NCBI GenBank assembly: GCA_013397935.1
Contig: VZRN01005377.1
Coordinates: forward strand, 220,453 to 284,452
DNA from: Dasyornis broadbenti
Lineage: Eukaryota; Chordata; Aves; Passeriformes; Dasyornithidae
Length of the DNA: 64,000 nt
Direction: 5' to 3'
Below the pieces are notes generated by a model that did no database searches, had not been told where the DNA came from, and saw nothing but the letters and a program-made list of their open reading frames with translations. Positions 39,061 through 52,800 of the stretch are shown in pieces. The translations under genes were made by a program, and so were the position numbers. How positions within the stretch are numbered: position 1 is the stretch's first letter; each line of letters begins with the position of its first letter.

Positions 39061-39304
39061 CTATCACTGAAAGCAAAACTCTGGAAGCTTTCCACATTCA
39101 TCTTTTGCCAAGTGTGAATTAATGCACCCATTTCCATTCATACCAACTGACCTTTTAAAAGTATCTTTTCCTGACCAGTGGTAGAGGAGCTGTTACATCA
39201 ACAGAAGCCATAAATCTGCACTCATCCTCACTGAAAACTTGGTTTTCTCTAGTAGCTATGCCCAGCACTCTTTCCTGCTTGTAAAATCTGATTTCCCTTT
39301 ATGA

Positions 39305-40466
39305 CAAGGTTAACCCACCTAGCTGATCAGGGGAAGCCAGTTGATGTGATCTTTTTGGATTTCAGTAAAGCTTTTAATACTGTCTCTCACAGCATCATTC
39401 TGGACAAAATGTCCAGCACGCAGCTGGATAAACACATCATGTGAGGGGTGAGCAACCGGCTCATGGGTCAGGCACAAGGGATTACAGTGACTGGGGTGAC
39501 ATCAGACTGGGGGCCTGTCACTGGTGGGGTTCCACAGGGCTCCATGCTCTTCAGCATCTTCATAAATTACTTCAACGCAGGATTTGAAGAGATACGAAGC
39601 ACGTTTGTTAAAGATACTAATAGGGGAGGAGCTGTTGACTTCCTCAAAGTCAGAGAGGCCATAGACAAAATAGAGGGCTGAGCAATCACCAGTCAAATTA
39701 AATTCTACAGGGGAAAATGTTGGATTCTGCACCTGGGATGGGGCAGCCATGGATGTATAGACTAGGGAACGAGAGGCTGGAGAGAAGCACCATGGAAAGG
39801 GCCCTGGGAGTCCTGGTCGATGGCGAGTTGAACAGGAGTCAGCAGTGCCCTGGCAGCCAGGAGAGCCACCCGTGTCCTGGGGGCATCAGGCACAGCATCA
39901 CCAGCCGGGCAAGGGAGGGGATTGTCCTGCTCTGCTCTGCACTGGGGCAGCCTCACCTCGAGTGCTGGGGGCAGCTTTGGGCAATGCAATATGAGGAAAA
40001 CATTAAACTGTTGGAGAGTGTCCGAAGGCGGGTGACGAAGATGGTGAAGGGCCTTGAGGGGAAGCTATATGAGGAGCAGCTGAGGTTGCTTCATCTGTTC
40101 AGCCTGGAGAAGAGGAGTCTGAGGGGAGACCTCATTGCAGTCTACAACTTCCTCACAAGGTGTAGCAAAGATGCAGACGCCAATGTCTTTTCTGTGATGA
40201 TCAATGACAGGATCTGAGGCAATGGTCTGACGTTGTGTCAGGGGAGACTTAGGCTGCATATTAGAAAAATAATTAGAGGGTGGCTGGGCACCAGAACAGG
40301 CTCCCCAGCGAAGTGTTACAGGACCAGCCTGACAGAGTTCAAGAAGTGTTTGGACAATGCTCTCGGGCACTGTGTGACTCTTGGTGTGTCCTGTGCAGGA
40401 CCAAGAGTCAGATTTTGATGATTTCTGTGGGTGGCTTTCAACTCAGAATATCTTGGGATTCTGTGG
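39305..40466 (+). mobile_element. CR1 retrotransposon, 5'-truncated, sense, different subfamily
   Basis: A sense CR1 copy starting within the RT domain and ending at the terminus TTGGGATTCTGTGG (40453-40466). The wording of its ORF2 (VPQGSMLFSIFINYFNAGF, AVDFLKVREAIDKIEG, RLGNERLERSTMERALGVL, YEEQLRLLHLFSLEKRSLR) is that of the common avian CR1 type often mis-annotated as a jockey-like RNA-directed DNA polymerase. It differs from the copy at 2222-3984, so the two are separate insertions from different subfamilies. The element is broken and cannot move by itself. No target-site duplication is apparent, as expected for CR1. The 5' boundary is accurate to about 15 bases. Confidence 0.93.
39330..40217 (+). 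pseudogene. Broken CR1 ORF2: RT C-terminal part and downstream domain
   Basis: Motif A reads VDVIFLDFSKAFNTVSH (from about 39340). Its catalytic Asp is present, but the second conserved Asp of AFD is Asn. The frame is closed by TGA at 39439-39441, after HIM. From 39448 the next open stretch carries motif B (GGVPQGS) and motif C as FVKDT (39604-39618), where the family has FADDT, so the first catalytic Asp is lost. A further open stretch, 39717-40217 (166 codons), holds the post-RT region with the LGVLVDGELNRSQQCPG-like and LFSLEKRSLRGDLIAVYNF blocks. The frame must change between 39681 and 39717. The copy is non-functional by several independent changes. Confidence 0.9.
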
Positions 40467-43400
40467 TTAATGAATTTAGCAAGTCACATACCATCCTTCC
40501 TTTGCACACCTCCCTCTATCATTTGCCTACTTTTTCCTTGAATAAGCAGTTCTGTAACTCTTTTCCGTGAGAATGTTAATCCTTTTGATGCAATTTGAGT
40601 GTGCCCTGGGAGCAGCTTCTGCACTGAGCTCTCCTCTTTGGAAAGATACCTGTTTCTTTGTTCCAGTAGGCTTGGATTTCAGTTCAGATTTAAATTTATC
40701 TGCTTTGCTGAAGTTGGGGTACATGGGGAATCAAAGACAGCAAAACACGAAGCACATAGGAAAGCTTCCACTGAAAAGTGAGATGTCAGTGAAGTTTAGG
40801 TGAACAGGGCATTTCCAAATGTTTTGGGATTATATACATCTAAATTAAGACTGAGATAAAATTTGTGATTTTATGCCTGAATGTAGCTATTAGGACAATG
40901 GGAAAATTTATGGCTATCAGCTTTGATGCTTATGGATACAGGTCACCTCAAGATTAGACAGCAACCTGATGAGCTTAGGGAGAATTTTGAGAAGAAATTT
41001 CAGTGTCCAAGGAGATAATTAGATATAATCTGAAAAATGAGGCTTTTTGTAGGTCTAAACATCTCCCTGTCAAAACCTTTATGGCTCATCTATTACAGCT
41101 CACATTAAACACATTCTGCAGCAAACATTCAACATGCCCTATTTTTCAAGACAGTGATACCACAGTTATACTGTTATTGATTGCTTCAGAAAAGTAGCAG
41201 TGTACCTTTATACACATGTACGTAGATGTAAACACCTGCACATACATGCACACACACAGAGACATGAGCACTGTTGATGAGAAGAGTTAAAAATACTACT
41301 ACCTCTTATTTTTCAGCCTACCTCTCACCAACAGCTAGAAAAAAACAAGTTCTAGAATGAGGAAATAATCAAGTTATATTAACAAGTCCAATTCTCAAGT
41401 AATGTAAGACACAAAAGCTACTTGATGGAGGTGGGGTCAATATATTTAAAACAAGAGATAATTTCAGGGCAAATTTTGAGTATCATATTATTCTTTCTAG
41501 TTCATTACAATTTTCCAATGCACAATTTCAAACATATTCCTTACCATGGGTAATTAACAGACCACAAGCAACATCTCATTTCCTTTCTTTCACTAAACTT
41601 ACATTATGTCTGCATCTCTACCACTCCACCTGACAGTTTTGATCTTCTGATAATTTCTACTCTGACTATCTGCATTTACAATTGGGTACCATTTAAGGTC
41701 TCAAAGGTAAAATAATATTTGATTTAGGACACTCGTCTTTATATTAACATGCTGAATATGGCCAAGTCTACACCATAAATGCAACCTACCCTCCAGTTCC
41801 CAAAGGCATTTTAAATTACCCCGTTCTTACACAAAATTTGCCAGTTCCCTGAAAAATTGAGACTCTCATGCTCGCCAGGATATGTGCTCAAGGCCACCGT
41901 CTTGATACTGCTGAATTCCTGTCTTTTCTTTCCTTGCTTTGCAGACAAAAGGGTGAAGTTGTTTTCCTGCCCTGCTCTATTAACATTGTAGATATGACTG
42001 CCTCCTTTGACCATCTAAAATATTTTGTTGCAAGCCTAACGGAGTGCAAAAGGCACCTGCATCCACTTTACTACTATTTATCAAATTGCATAGCTGCTCT
42101 GTTGAAACATTTGAGATGTTGTGGACGTCCTTTTTATTCAAGATACACTGGAAATAACACAGAAAATGCCATGTGCTTTGGCCTGACAATACACCTGGCT
42201 GGTAGAGAACCTCTCAGCATTTCCCACGCCTTCCCGTGATGCAGTCTCCAGGTCCTCTTGTGCCCCCTTCTCTGCACACTCATTATTTTTCTCTAGTTCA
42301 TAATAATGCCCAGTTTGCGGATCATGCGCCTTTCTATCTCTGCTCATTCCAAAACCCTATCTCATTCCTCTGTCTCCTCTTCCTTATGAAATTGCCCAGC
42401 ATTAGGGACATAGGAAGTGCTGATGAGTATAACTTTTAGTGGCTGCTGATCTAGCTGATCTTCTTCTGTAGCTGCAGTTTATTATGAACATATAAAGAGA
42501 TTTCCAGCTGCTCTCCCCATGCAAGAAATAGAAGGCATGGAAAGAAAGGAGTCACAGGCATGTTCTGCCAACTCTCCACAAACTGCAATTAAACACTTTT
42601 TGAACCAGAGTGGAACCAGGAGCCACAGCCTGAGCCTTAACAGGACTCCATTACTTCTAATTACATACTGGGGTTGCCACACAGATATTTCCCCTTCCTT
42701 CTGAGGGTACAGCATAACTAGAAGGCAATCTTCATCACACCTCCTCTTCAATCACATCTAATCATATGTATTTCATTCCTGGTAAATTTCTCCCTAAGCT
42801 TGTTGCTCTGGAGTTTTAAATATTTCTGTGGATTTTTTAATGGTATAACAGGAAATATAACCAAAGGAGACAAAGTAAAGTTGAGCAGAGTTCAAGAAGT
42901 CCAGATGTTTGGAAGGAAGGTATAAAAGTGTCAAGATCAAAATCACTTTCTGGTCTAGAAGTCAACCTGGAATAGCATGCCAAGAATATTAACAAAGTTA
43001 ATTTTGGTAGTTTTTCTGATTTTATCTCACATAAAAATGCTATAATCTATCCACTGACAACTCTGTTTGGAGTCTAACAAAAACCAAGGAAGTGGAAAGA
43101 CATAGGAAACAACAAAATTCATTTATTTGAGGCTTGAGAATATTATGGCAGTTCCGATCTCTGTCCTTCTACTCAAACCTGGTTAGGGAGCTCTGTCAAA
43201 ACTAAGTCCCTTAAACCACAGCTCATAGTCAGCCTCTCTGTGATACCTGCTGTGATTAACAATAGTTAGCTAAAGCTTAATCTGGGCATTTGAGCACTTA
43301 TTTGTCCTCTCAAGTCTTCTCTCCCCCAGATGTGTCTACAGTTACCCTGCAGAGCAGCTCCACTACTGCTTGATGTCTCATGTAATAGCTGAGAGAACCT

Positions 43401-46136
43401 TCAGCCTGGAGACACTGCTCAGCCCATGTGCCCAGAGCACTTCAACATTTTCCAGCTGGCTGCACCCAGCCTGTCTAAGGAACTGCCCATGCCACCTGGG
43501 CACCCATAGCAGGAACTACCCCATTTTCCTGTCCTCACTTTGAGGGCAGCAATGCCTTCTTCTCCAGCATTGCCAAAGTCACACCCCACTTTCAGCACTC
43601 ATGACACTGCTGTGAAGATCCTGGGAAGCTGCTTGTTCTTGTTAAGCCATGAGCTAGTCCTTACCTGTCAAATCCAGGATAAGTATCTCATTTCAGTTTT
43701 AAAGCCCCTTGTGCCCTTCTCCACGTGTCACCTTGTACTTGCTGACTCCTACTGCCAGGACGTCAATTTTGAAACAGATTTTTTCTCTTTCTTCCATATT
43801 TTCCTTTGTATCAAACGTCCTTAAGTAAATAACCATGGCATAATCGTCTCATCTTTCTTTGAATCCTGCCTTAAAGCTGGACAGTGCTCTGAAACATACA
43901 GAAATTCTCGGCACTCACCAGCACATGTTTTTGCAGATACCACAGCCACTCCTGCTGTCCAAAGTACAACAGAGGGGAAGTGAGGTAAACCCTCCTTTGG
44001 TCAGAAGCAGGGCTGGTAAATGGGGTTCCAGTACAGGCAAAACAAAAAAAAAGAGGCTGTCTATTCCCACATTCTCTCTTTGCCCAGCCCAGGCACCCTG
44101 GCAGCAGCATCTTTCACAGAGCTTGTGAGGCACAGGTATGGTAATAGGCAGCATCAGGACAGCCTACAAAGCCTGGACACAGACCCACGACTCAGAACTC
44201 ACCCCATGCTGTGGTCAAAGATCAGCAGGCATCCCAATCCCTTTGATGAGAGCATTACATTTTCCACAAGATCCATATTCTTTATTCTTGCCTGATTTTC
44301 CTACCCAAACCTTTCTTAAGAACAGAGAAAAGTCAAAAAATTCAACTCAGAGATGTTTCTGGTCTGATTTCTTTTCTACTGGAACTTTTCTACTTATCTC
44401 AGATACGATTTTGGCTAGGGTGTACAAATAATATGCTACCTCTTCAGATCCTATAAGGAGTTTTACTCAGAGCATGAACATAAATCTCCACACAGATCGC
44501 TTCCACTGGGCTAGCCCACATCTCATTCCCAGTGAATGATGCCTGTGTCAAATTTCCATTTAAAAAAATCTGAATTTTGGGCAAATTTAGATGCCAGGTG
44601 CAAGCCAGTTATATTTAGGTCAAACATAGAGCATATTTTTTAAAAATATCACTATAGATATAAATTTATATACAAGTATAACTTTTAAAAATAAGCATTT
44701 AGAAATCTTTCTACTTTTAACACATACACATGAAGAGAGGTTCCTAGGCTTACCTTTTTGGCAACTCAGGCCACAGTGTACCAAACCACACACCCTATAA
44801 CCTTTTGCTTGTATGAGATCCTCATACATGTTTAAAAGTTGCATGTTGTCTTTTAAGATTTTATTCAAAGACATGGACCAAATCAAGCAGGAGTTTTATG
44901 CATTTCTGGGATACTTCATGAGCTGCTGTTGACTGGACAGTGTGATGGCACTTTATGATACTGTTTGCAAAGCCTAGAATCACGTTTATGGGTGCCACTG
45001 TCAGAACTGTGAATTGGGAGTAACAGGCATCTCACTCATCACGATCTGTGCTTCACAGATACCTGAATTTCACCCTCAACTCCATTTTCTGAACTGCCAC
45101 CTGGAATTTACATTCTTTAGTCTGAAGGCAGATGGTTGCTCTTAGACACCTGAAGCCCTTATGCGAACATCCCACAGATTTCCATAGTGGATCTCACTGC
45201 AGCAAGAGCACAGTATTTGATCCACTGTTAGCAACAGGAAAGGGCAGAATCAATTACAAATTGTTCCCTTGTGCTTTACTAACCTCTAAACTTTGGGGCT
45301 GGAGGTGAGGGGACCAGGAGCCATCTGCATCAACTGTTGTTTCCCCTCTGAAGGCAGAAATGCAGGGTGAGCTTGCAACTAGGGATGCCCTGACGATGCA
45401 GAGCATACCGTCCATTCTAATTGCATACCCAAAGGTTTCATGGAGGTCAGAACTACACCTACAAACCTGGTAAAGAGCCAAACTGCTTCAGTGGCATATG
45501 CAGTCAAAGGTCAAGCAAGGAGATGGTTCTTGCTTCTGCCAGCTAACTGGGGCTTGGGATTACTTGCCTATCCTTTCTCTGCCCTACTTTTCCAATTGTA
45601 AAATGAATTTTCATTTTCTTTCCATTAAACAGAAGGAGATGAGGAAGGATTTTGATAGAAGGGTAAAATACATAATGATACACTGCAAAGCACTCAGAAG
45701 ACTATAGATAGGATTAATTTAATTGTTTTGGCTCAGAAAACTCTGTCTTAAGCAGTATACGTTTAATCTCAACATGCTGTAATTGAATTCTTTTGACTTC
45801 ATAGAAATTCTTTGTTTAGGTGTTTATCTAAAGTTTACATTTTTAAATGGTTTTCTGTGCATTGCTTTTCCCACTTGCAATTTAAACACTTAATAAGCTT
45901 TCCTTAAAAGTGGAAAATCGTATTTTATATCTGCTTATCTAGAAACTGTAAATACTGTCATAACGTTTTCAGGCAAAATTTATTAGAAAACTTTGCATCT
46001 GTGAAAGTTGTTTTCAATCCTGAACTCTGTGTTTGAAAGATATGGGGAGATAGGAAAAATAATAACCCCTGATATTGAAGTTCTAAAAGTTTTATACTCC
46101 TGGGATTTTTCCTTTTTTATTTTTCTTTTCCTGCAG
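40467..46136. other. Unique non-coding sequence
   Basis: No interspersed repeat or gene is recognised. A short CA-rich run (41230-41262) is present. Open frames are short. Confidence 0.5.
41230..41262. repeat. CA-rich short repeat
   Basis: ACACCTGCACATACATGCACACACACAG-type sequence, i.e. (CA)n with interruptions. Confidence 0.7.
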
Positions 46137-46308
46137 GGTTATGACTTTTTCAAAACCTACAAGGCCTTTTCTATCTGTCTTTAAGCACAGCAGATATGTG
46201 TGCATGTCAGCTCATTTTGGCCTATGGCTACATGGAAAGGAAATTAAGAGTTTTATTGAAAAATCTCTTTTGTAATAATGTTTTTTTGGTGGATTTTTTC
46301 CCTTTAAG

Positions 46309-46398
46309 AGGACAATCCGATCTATTTGGTGGTGATGACCCTCTCCTGAAAATGCCTATAAAGGTGCACAGGACAACATCTGAATTGATCAGTGAAAG
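46309..46398 (+). other. Candidate 90-nt internal exon, unidentified
   Basis: The acceptor is a pyrimidine-rich stretch ending TTTTTTCCCTTTAAG (46294-46308). The donor is GAAAG|GTAATA, with last exonic base 46398. The 90 bases between are open in only one of three frames and give a peptide with readable content (GQSDLFGGDDPLLKMPIKV, then HRTTSELISE). The exon would start at the third base of a codon and end after the second base of one, so it is phase-symmetric and could be skipped without a frameshift, like a cassette exon. A second strong acceptor (CTTTTTTATTTTTCTTTTCCTGCAG cut at 46136) lies 172 bases upstream; a longer exon from there to 46398 would have stops in all frames. The DLFGGDDP stretch recalls acidic Phe-containing linear motifs, but I cannot name a gene. 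The CR1 3' fragment begins 33 bases after the donor. Chance pairing of splice-like signals is possible. Confidence 0.3.
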
Positions 46399-46431
46399 GT
46401 AATATAAAACTTTTGTATGACATCCTCTTCT

Positions 46432-46850
46432 GTGAGGAAAGTCCGAGAGAATTGGGGTTGTTAAGCCTGGAGAAGAGAAGGCTTCAGGGAGACATTGTAG
46501 AGGCTTTCAGTACTTAACAGGAACTTAAAAGAAAGATGGAGACAAACATTTTACTAGGGACTGTAGTGATAGGACTATGGATAATGATTTTAAACTAATA
46601 TAGGGTCAATTAAGACTAGACATAAGGAAGAAGTTCTTACAGTAAGCATGGTGAAACACTGGGACAGGTTGCCCACAGAGGTTGTGAATGCCCCAACCCT
46701 GGAAACATTCAAGGTCAGGTTGGACAGGGCTCTGAAAAACACGATCTAGTTGAAGATATCCTTGCCTATTGCAGGCGGGTTGGACTAGCTTTGGACCTTT
46801 GAAGGGACCTTCCAATGCAAACTATTTGGGATTCTATGATTTTATGACTG
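46432..46850 (+). mobile_element. CR1 3' fragment, sense
   Basis: The last roughly 420 bases of a CR1 copy. It contains the LFSLEK region as DNA (GTTAAGCCTGGAGAAGAGAA, CTTCAGGGAGACATTGTAGA), then GGTTGCCCACAGAGGTTGTG, CTGGAAACATTCAAGGTCAG, GTTGGACAGGGCTCTG, GGTTGGACTAGC, AAGGGACCTTCCAATGCAA and the octamer end GATTCTATGATTTTATGACTG. It encodes no intact protein. The insertion sits immediately downstream of the splice-donor-like site at 46398. Confidence 0.92.
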
Positions 46851-49800
46851 TATGGTGAGGATTGAGAGATTCAGTTTTAGGGTGGGCATCTGCTGCAAAT
46901 ATGCACACAGGCAAATACCATGAAGCAGGGCATTTAGTGGTTATTTCCGTGTGACCAAGAGGCATTATCTGAATGGGTTTAACAACACAGCTGGGGCTCA
47001 GTAAGCTCTGAAGCTTCAAGTACCATAAGCTGACAATATAACTTTCATAGTGACCCTCTAAATAATATTCAGTCTGTAGAAAACAATTCACAGGTTCCAA
47101 GTATTTGCTAATATAAGTAAAGGAGTTGAAATGGCAGAAAAGTAACGGAGTAACTTCATTTTCAACAAAACCAGGTCTCAAATCCATCCTGTCAAGTGCA
47201 TAAGAAATAAGTGATAAGAACTGTGAGGAAGAAAGGACCATTTCTTGAAGCAGTAACAACAAAAGAGCACAAGGGAGTTTTTCGGTTCCTTATAGAAAGG
47301 GTAATAAATGTTCCTCTTAATCTTACTCTGCAATCCATGGATTGGTCATAGAATGAAAGAAAAACTAGGCAATAAGTTCAGGGATATTGTAATGGGCTCC
47401 CTAGCAATCTGGATTCGGTAACAGTCGATAAATGCAGTTACACACAGAACACCCATTGAATACTTTCCACTCTTTGCAGCTTTCACAGAACAAGGGCAGA
47501 ATTTCTGCAGACTTTTATTTTCATGGCACTATTCAGGATCCTCAAGCACAATTCTCTGCTCAGAGCAGGGTCAGCCATGGTTCCAGCTTGGAACCAGTTG
47601 ACCAAGATCAAGAATCTCCAAGGATAGGGACATCGTCTCTCTCCAGACAACCAGTGCTTAAGAGATAGTCTGACAGACACACTTCTACTGCCAAATAATC
47701 CACCCAAGGCCAAAGGGGCCAAGTATATAGAGTTCTCTAGGGCAAAATTTTAAGTTTATACACTTAAGCTGGGTCTGGCAATGTGTGTTCAATTCAGTTT
47801 GGTGCCAGCTGTTCTGCAGGAAGGCAACTTGGCCCGTCAAAATCTGAGAAACCTGATTTTCCAATCAGCTAGGATTTATGTTAGCTGGTGGCAGACTGGG
47901 AGACCTGAAGCTCCCTCTCCCTGCTTCTCAGCCACGTCCCTGTGTCTGAAGTCAGCTTTTAGCTTGAGCAGATGTCAGACTCAGCTGCTTGGCCGTTTCC
48001 CTGCAAAAAAACACTACCTGGGAGGAGGGAACCATGATCTGACCATTGTATGGACATGAAGTAGAAAGCTGCTGCCTTTTCCGGCTGAAACCTTTGCTGA
48101 AGAGCAACTGGTAGCACACACCAGTGGCTCTCCACACCATGGAGAGACACCTCCTCACCCAGCAAGAAAAGCAACAGGAGTTGCCTCCATTTTTGAAGAA
48201 AGTTCATTTTGAGCATGTTTTAAATGGAATACACAGGTGCTGGGTTTGTCATGTCTCTGGTGCAAGGACAACTCAGAAAAGAGCTTTGAAAGTGCAGGAG
48301 GGGAATCTGAGAATTGAAAAACTGAGGTCTGCAAGCTTGTTTCCATCTAAATCAGCAGGCACTCTGTTGGTGGATTTTCACCCAAGGAATGGTGGTTCCA
48401 AGGGGCAGGAGAAAGATTTAATTAACCAAACAAACAGGGTAATCCAGATTCTCCAGCTTTCTTCAAACTGGAGGGTAGTGTTCAAATAATTAAAAATCTG
48501 TTATGTGCTGGTCATCATGATCTGTGAGTCATGCTTTTCAAAGTTCAGTGCAGTTGCTTTTAAATCAGTGGACAGATATTTCACTGATTGTTGGAGCATC
48601 TTAGGGCTCAGTACCCATTTCAAGAGAACATTTTACAGGCATACCCTAGTCTTCTTCTCAATGTCTCTGAATGCAGCTCTCCCTGCAAACCTAGCCCCAC
48701 TGCACTGTGTTTGTAAGTCTACAGAAAGGAAAACAACATTAATGGTAGTATTGAAGTATTAAAAGAGGAATTAAAACCAAGAAAGCCACTGCCCTCCTTA
48801 TAGCTCTCCTGTCTGCAGGGTTTTGCAGGGAAGATTTCGGAGAGGTCCATTTCAAACTCAATAACAGCTGTCTTAAGGAGGCTGAACACAGTAAGCAAAA
48901 GAAAAACAATTTTACTTTTGCTAGCAAAAGAGATATTTCACAACAGTTGTTTGTGCAAGTAACAGTCCTCTGACCTTCAAAAAAGCATGCCTAAAATCAT
49001 CAGAGATCCATTCCCCAGGTACACAGCTAAGTGGGCAAATTTTCCAAGCAGGGACTGTTTTTGTGGACTCTAATGTAGTGCAGTGAGAACTGTTGAAAAT
49101 TAGGACCCAACATGCATTTAGCACCATACATACACAATTGGATTCTGAGAAAAATGTTTGCTATTAAATGTAACTGATATCTACCTAATCATTTCCCAGC
49201 ATTAATCAGCCTAAAAAAGCATGGCCAGAACATACCACCAATGTCAACAATGTAATATGATTCAAATACACATGAATAAAGAGAATGTTCACAATAATAT
49301 TGTATAATAAGGTCTTTCATATGAATCAAAGGAGAAAAAAAAAACCTATATCGTAGCATCCTCCATGTATTTTATAATAGGGGTTAATCAGAAACTTTCC
49401 AGCTGGTTGGCTGTTTTCTGACCACCCATTACCAATTTATTTCTCCTTCTTCCTTCCAAGGGTGAGGTGTTGGCCTCTCTACTCCAGACTGCTGTGCTGG
49501 ACAGAGCAGTTAAGATATTTGGCAATTTCCAAGTGACTATTAAATTACCCATGTATATTTTTGACCTAGTTGTAACGTATAATCTCTGGGTGATATCCAA
49601 AAGAACACAGAAGATTGATAATAAAATACAGATCTTGTGTGACTAGTCCAAAAATCCAATCCTGGCAGTAAGCTAGGCTAATTTTCTGATAGTTATTTTC
49701 ACAGTCTTTTTAACCCAAAGGAGCAGAGAGCAGTGAAGCATATATCCCTGCACTGGAGCTGGGCAAGCAAGCTGCCGTGTCAGCCCTGGGACTGCCTGCT

Positions 49801-52800
49801 TCACAACACCATCAAAATAAATGGAAAATTCTTCCAAAAAATAATGTCAAAGACGTGATAATTCAGCATCTACTGGGAAAGGGGTTGGAGTTCAGAAAGA
49901 AAAGGACTCCTAATTTTTTTTGTTACTTTTGCAAATTTTGTTTGGTATTGTATAAATACAGTCAGCTTTTCACCAGCTTTGGAGGGTTTTTTCTCAACTC
50001 ACTTCTTTATCTTTCCATAAGCAAAATGGAGAGAAATGAGCAGTTAAGAAGAGAATTTTTTTTTCCAAAGAAAAACCCAGAATTCCGAGCAAATTTTTTT
50101 GTTTTCTTCACAAAATGTTGAGTGAACCTTATAGGCAGCTCTTCTTACAACTATTGTATTTCCCACAAGGAAAAAAGCAAGAACTTAGTGCTGTACCTAA
50201 AGAAATAGGGGACTGAAGAGTCTCTCATCCAGCAAATTCACTGCACAGGCCACTAGGGCCTCCTGGTGCCTCCATCATAAAGCCTTATTTTCTCATAGGC
50301 ATGGTGATGCTGAGAACCGTGGTCTACCATTCTGCTATGAAATTTAACTCCTGCAAATGAAACTTCTGATAGCAAACAGTGGTGCAGCTTCCCATCCAAA
50401 TGCTGCCATTACTTCCATCAAGTAAGAACATGAAAATCTGCTTTGAGCCTTCCCACCTCTGCCCCAATTTTTTTTTTTTTTCACCGTTTATGAAATTCAG
50501 ACTTAATTTTCCATGTGGTCAATATTACGTCTCATGTTCCTGTTTACAGATAGGATGGCCCAGCATGAGCAGCAGCCCTCCTCAGCAAACAGAAGATGAC
50601 ACAACACACTTCCTTCCCAATGGGAAGGGCCTCTCTCCCACCAGGAATATGGACTGGTTGAAGCAGGTCAAGGTAGGAGAGCAGCCAACGTGCTCTGCTC
50701 TGGCCTCACTGCACTGCCACTGTACCACAGTGTAGAAAACACCACTGAGGGGTGAGAGAGGTGAGTGCCAACAGCTGGAAGCCCCATCTCAGCAGGACTT
50801 TATCCTCTGATCAGTGCTGGACAAGCCCCAGTGCCCAGGCCCCCATGGCCACTTCAGCCGATGCCCAGGGATAAAGATGTCGTTCTGCAACCTCTTCGCT
50901 TCAGGAGGGCTGTCCTCTGACAATCTTTATTTGCCATTAAAAAAACTAAAATTTTGACTATGTTGTAGTTTTCTCTGAAGTTTGAGAACCCAGTCCCATT
51001 AATTTTGCCACAGACATGGGACAGCTGAAATAATGCAAACATGGCAGTAAGCAAAGGCTCAGTGAAAAGGAAAGATACATCAAAGATGAATATTAATAAA
51101 GAAGATTTCTACACGCAGACTTTGCATCCACTCAGGCTTGCTAATATGATACCTTGTGATACTCTTGCTCCAATTTAAGAGTGCCTTGGTCCACTTTAAC
51201 TTAAACCTGTTCTCAATCAGCTAATGCAAAGCTGAGGTAAACCTGGATTAAATCAAGACTGGAATGTACAGAGAAAGACTACTTGGAAACTGTGTCCCAA
51301 GGCAAAAGCTTATTTCAATTGGATGAAGCACTGATTTATATGATGGTTTTTCAGGATGGAAAGTACATATTAATAGAAAAGGCATAAAAAGCCATTTAAT
51401 TGAATGTACAGGACATTTTGGATGACCTTTTTTCAGTTGTTTTTTTAGAAAGCATTTCGTGAGGCTGCAATCTTTGAAAAATAATAGTACCAAGAAAAAT
51501 ACTGAAATGATGGCAATAACTAATATATATGGATGAGAATAAAAAGCTGCATGCAATCTGAATGGCAGGGGATCTAAAAAGGACCCGATTTTTTATAATT
51601 TTTATGTTTTAAAAAGTTCCAGATGTTTTTAGCCTTAATAACCAACATTTCCAATATATTAGAACATGCCAGAAAAATAATATATCCTGGATTGCTATGG
51701 GTGGCTTTACAAGGCTGAAAAGATCAGATAAATAACTCATCTCCCAGTAGGTGGGGAAACAAGACAGACTTTCAGGAGCCCCCAGCATGGACCCATGACT
51801 ACTCACACAGATAGTCAGAGAGACCAGATTGCTCAGGGCCCCAGGTGTGGGTTACCCAATTGCCTTCTCTGAGATAGGCAGCTTTCAGTCATCTCCAATT
51901 TGCAACAGTCATGACCTAAGTATGGTAAAATTTAGTGGCCTGATTTAATTTGCAAATATAGTTGTACTGTCTGGATCTAAAAACATATTTCCATTTATGT
52001 TGGAAGATATAGTAGAGGGATTAATCAAATCATCAAAGACTGGCTTTATCATCTTTTCACCCTTCCCTACCAGGATCAGAGTGGCAATGAAACAGAACTT
52101 TGGGGGTTTTTACCTAATATTGTGAAAAAAACCTTGAGGAAGGACAGGAGCAAATAATCCTCCTTGGTTTCCTTCACATGACAAGACAGAAAGGTCAATT
52201 GAGCCTCATTTCAGGGCAGCAAGATATGTTGTTCATATCATTAATCTTGCATAGCTATTCCCATGTCCCAGACCTGTTTGGTGTTCATTCCACCTGTAAA
52301 TTATAATGATAATATTAGGCATCTTCAGTTCAAAACATGCAAATCTCAACCATTAGTTATTTCATTTCAAATTGTCCCAGAGTTACTACCAAACTTTATC
52401 TTTTATACAGAAATTTATAAAATTGCCTGTGACACACTAGCAATAGATTTCAGCATTTTAACTTCCTGTTCTCAGAGTAACACTAAAAGAGAGTCAAGCA
52501 AAAAAAAAGCCTCATAATTAGGTTGCCCAGACAAAAGTGTGGAGACATCTATAAAAGCATGATCGACTTTATATCTGGGTCCTCCTGCCACTGTGCTAGG
52601 GCAGTAGTGAGAAGATTTGAAGAACGCAGGCCTTTCTTGTCTTGAGCAGTAACCTGTTCCATTGATACAACAAACTGCCATCCACAGAGTCCACTCTGAC
52701 AATTTTGAAATGAACAAATGTATATGACTGTAAAATCTGTCTGATTAAATGTTCATGTAAAGTAATTATAAGGGATTTGTTGGCAATTTCAGCCTTAGTT

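Larger units (their letters stand above)
37922..39304. other. Unique non-coding sequence between two CR1 copies
   Basis: A+T-rich spacer with a T-run (38164-38176) and an A/C-rich tract (38988-39060). A pyrimidine-rich acceptor-like tract, TTTTGTTTTGTCTCTAG, ends near 38675 and is followed by about 110 open bases, but the possible donor after it is weak (ATG|GTATGC) and two frames are open at once. I do not call an exon. Confidence 0.45.
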
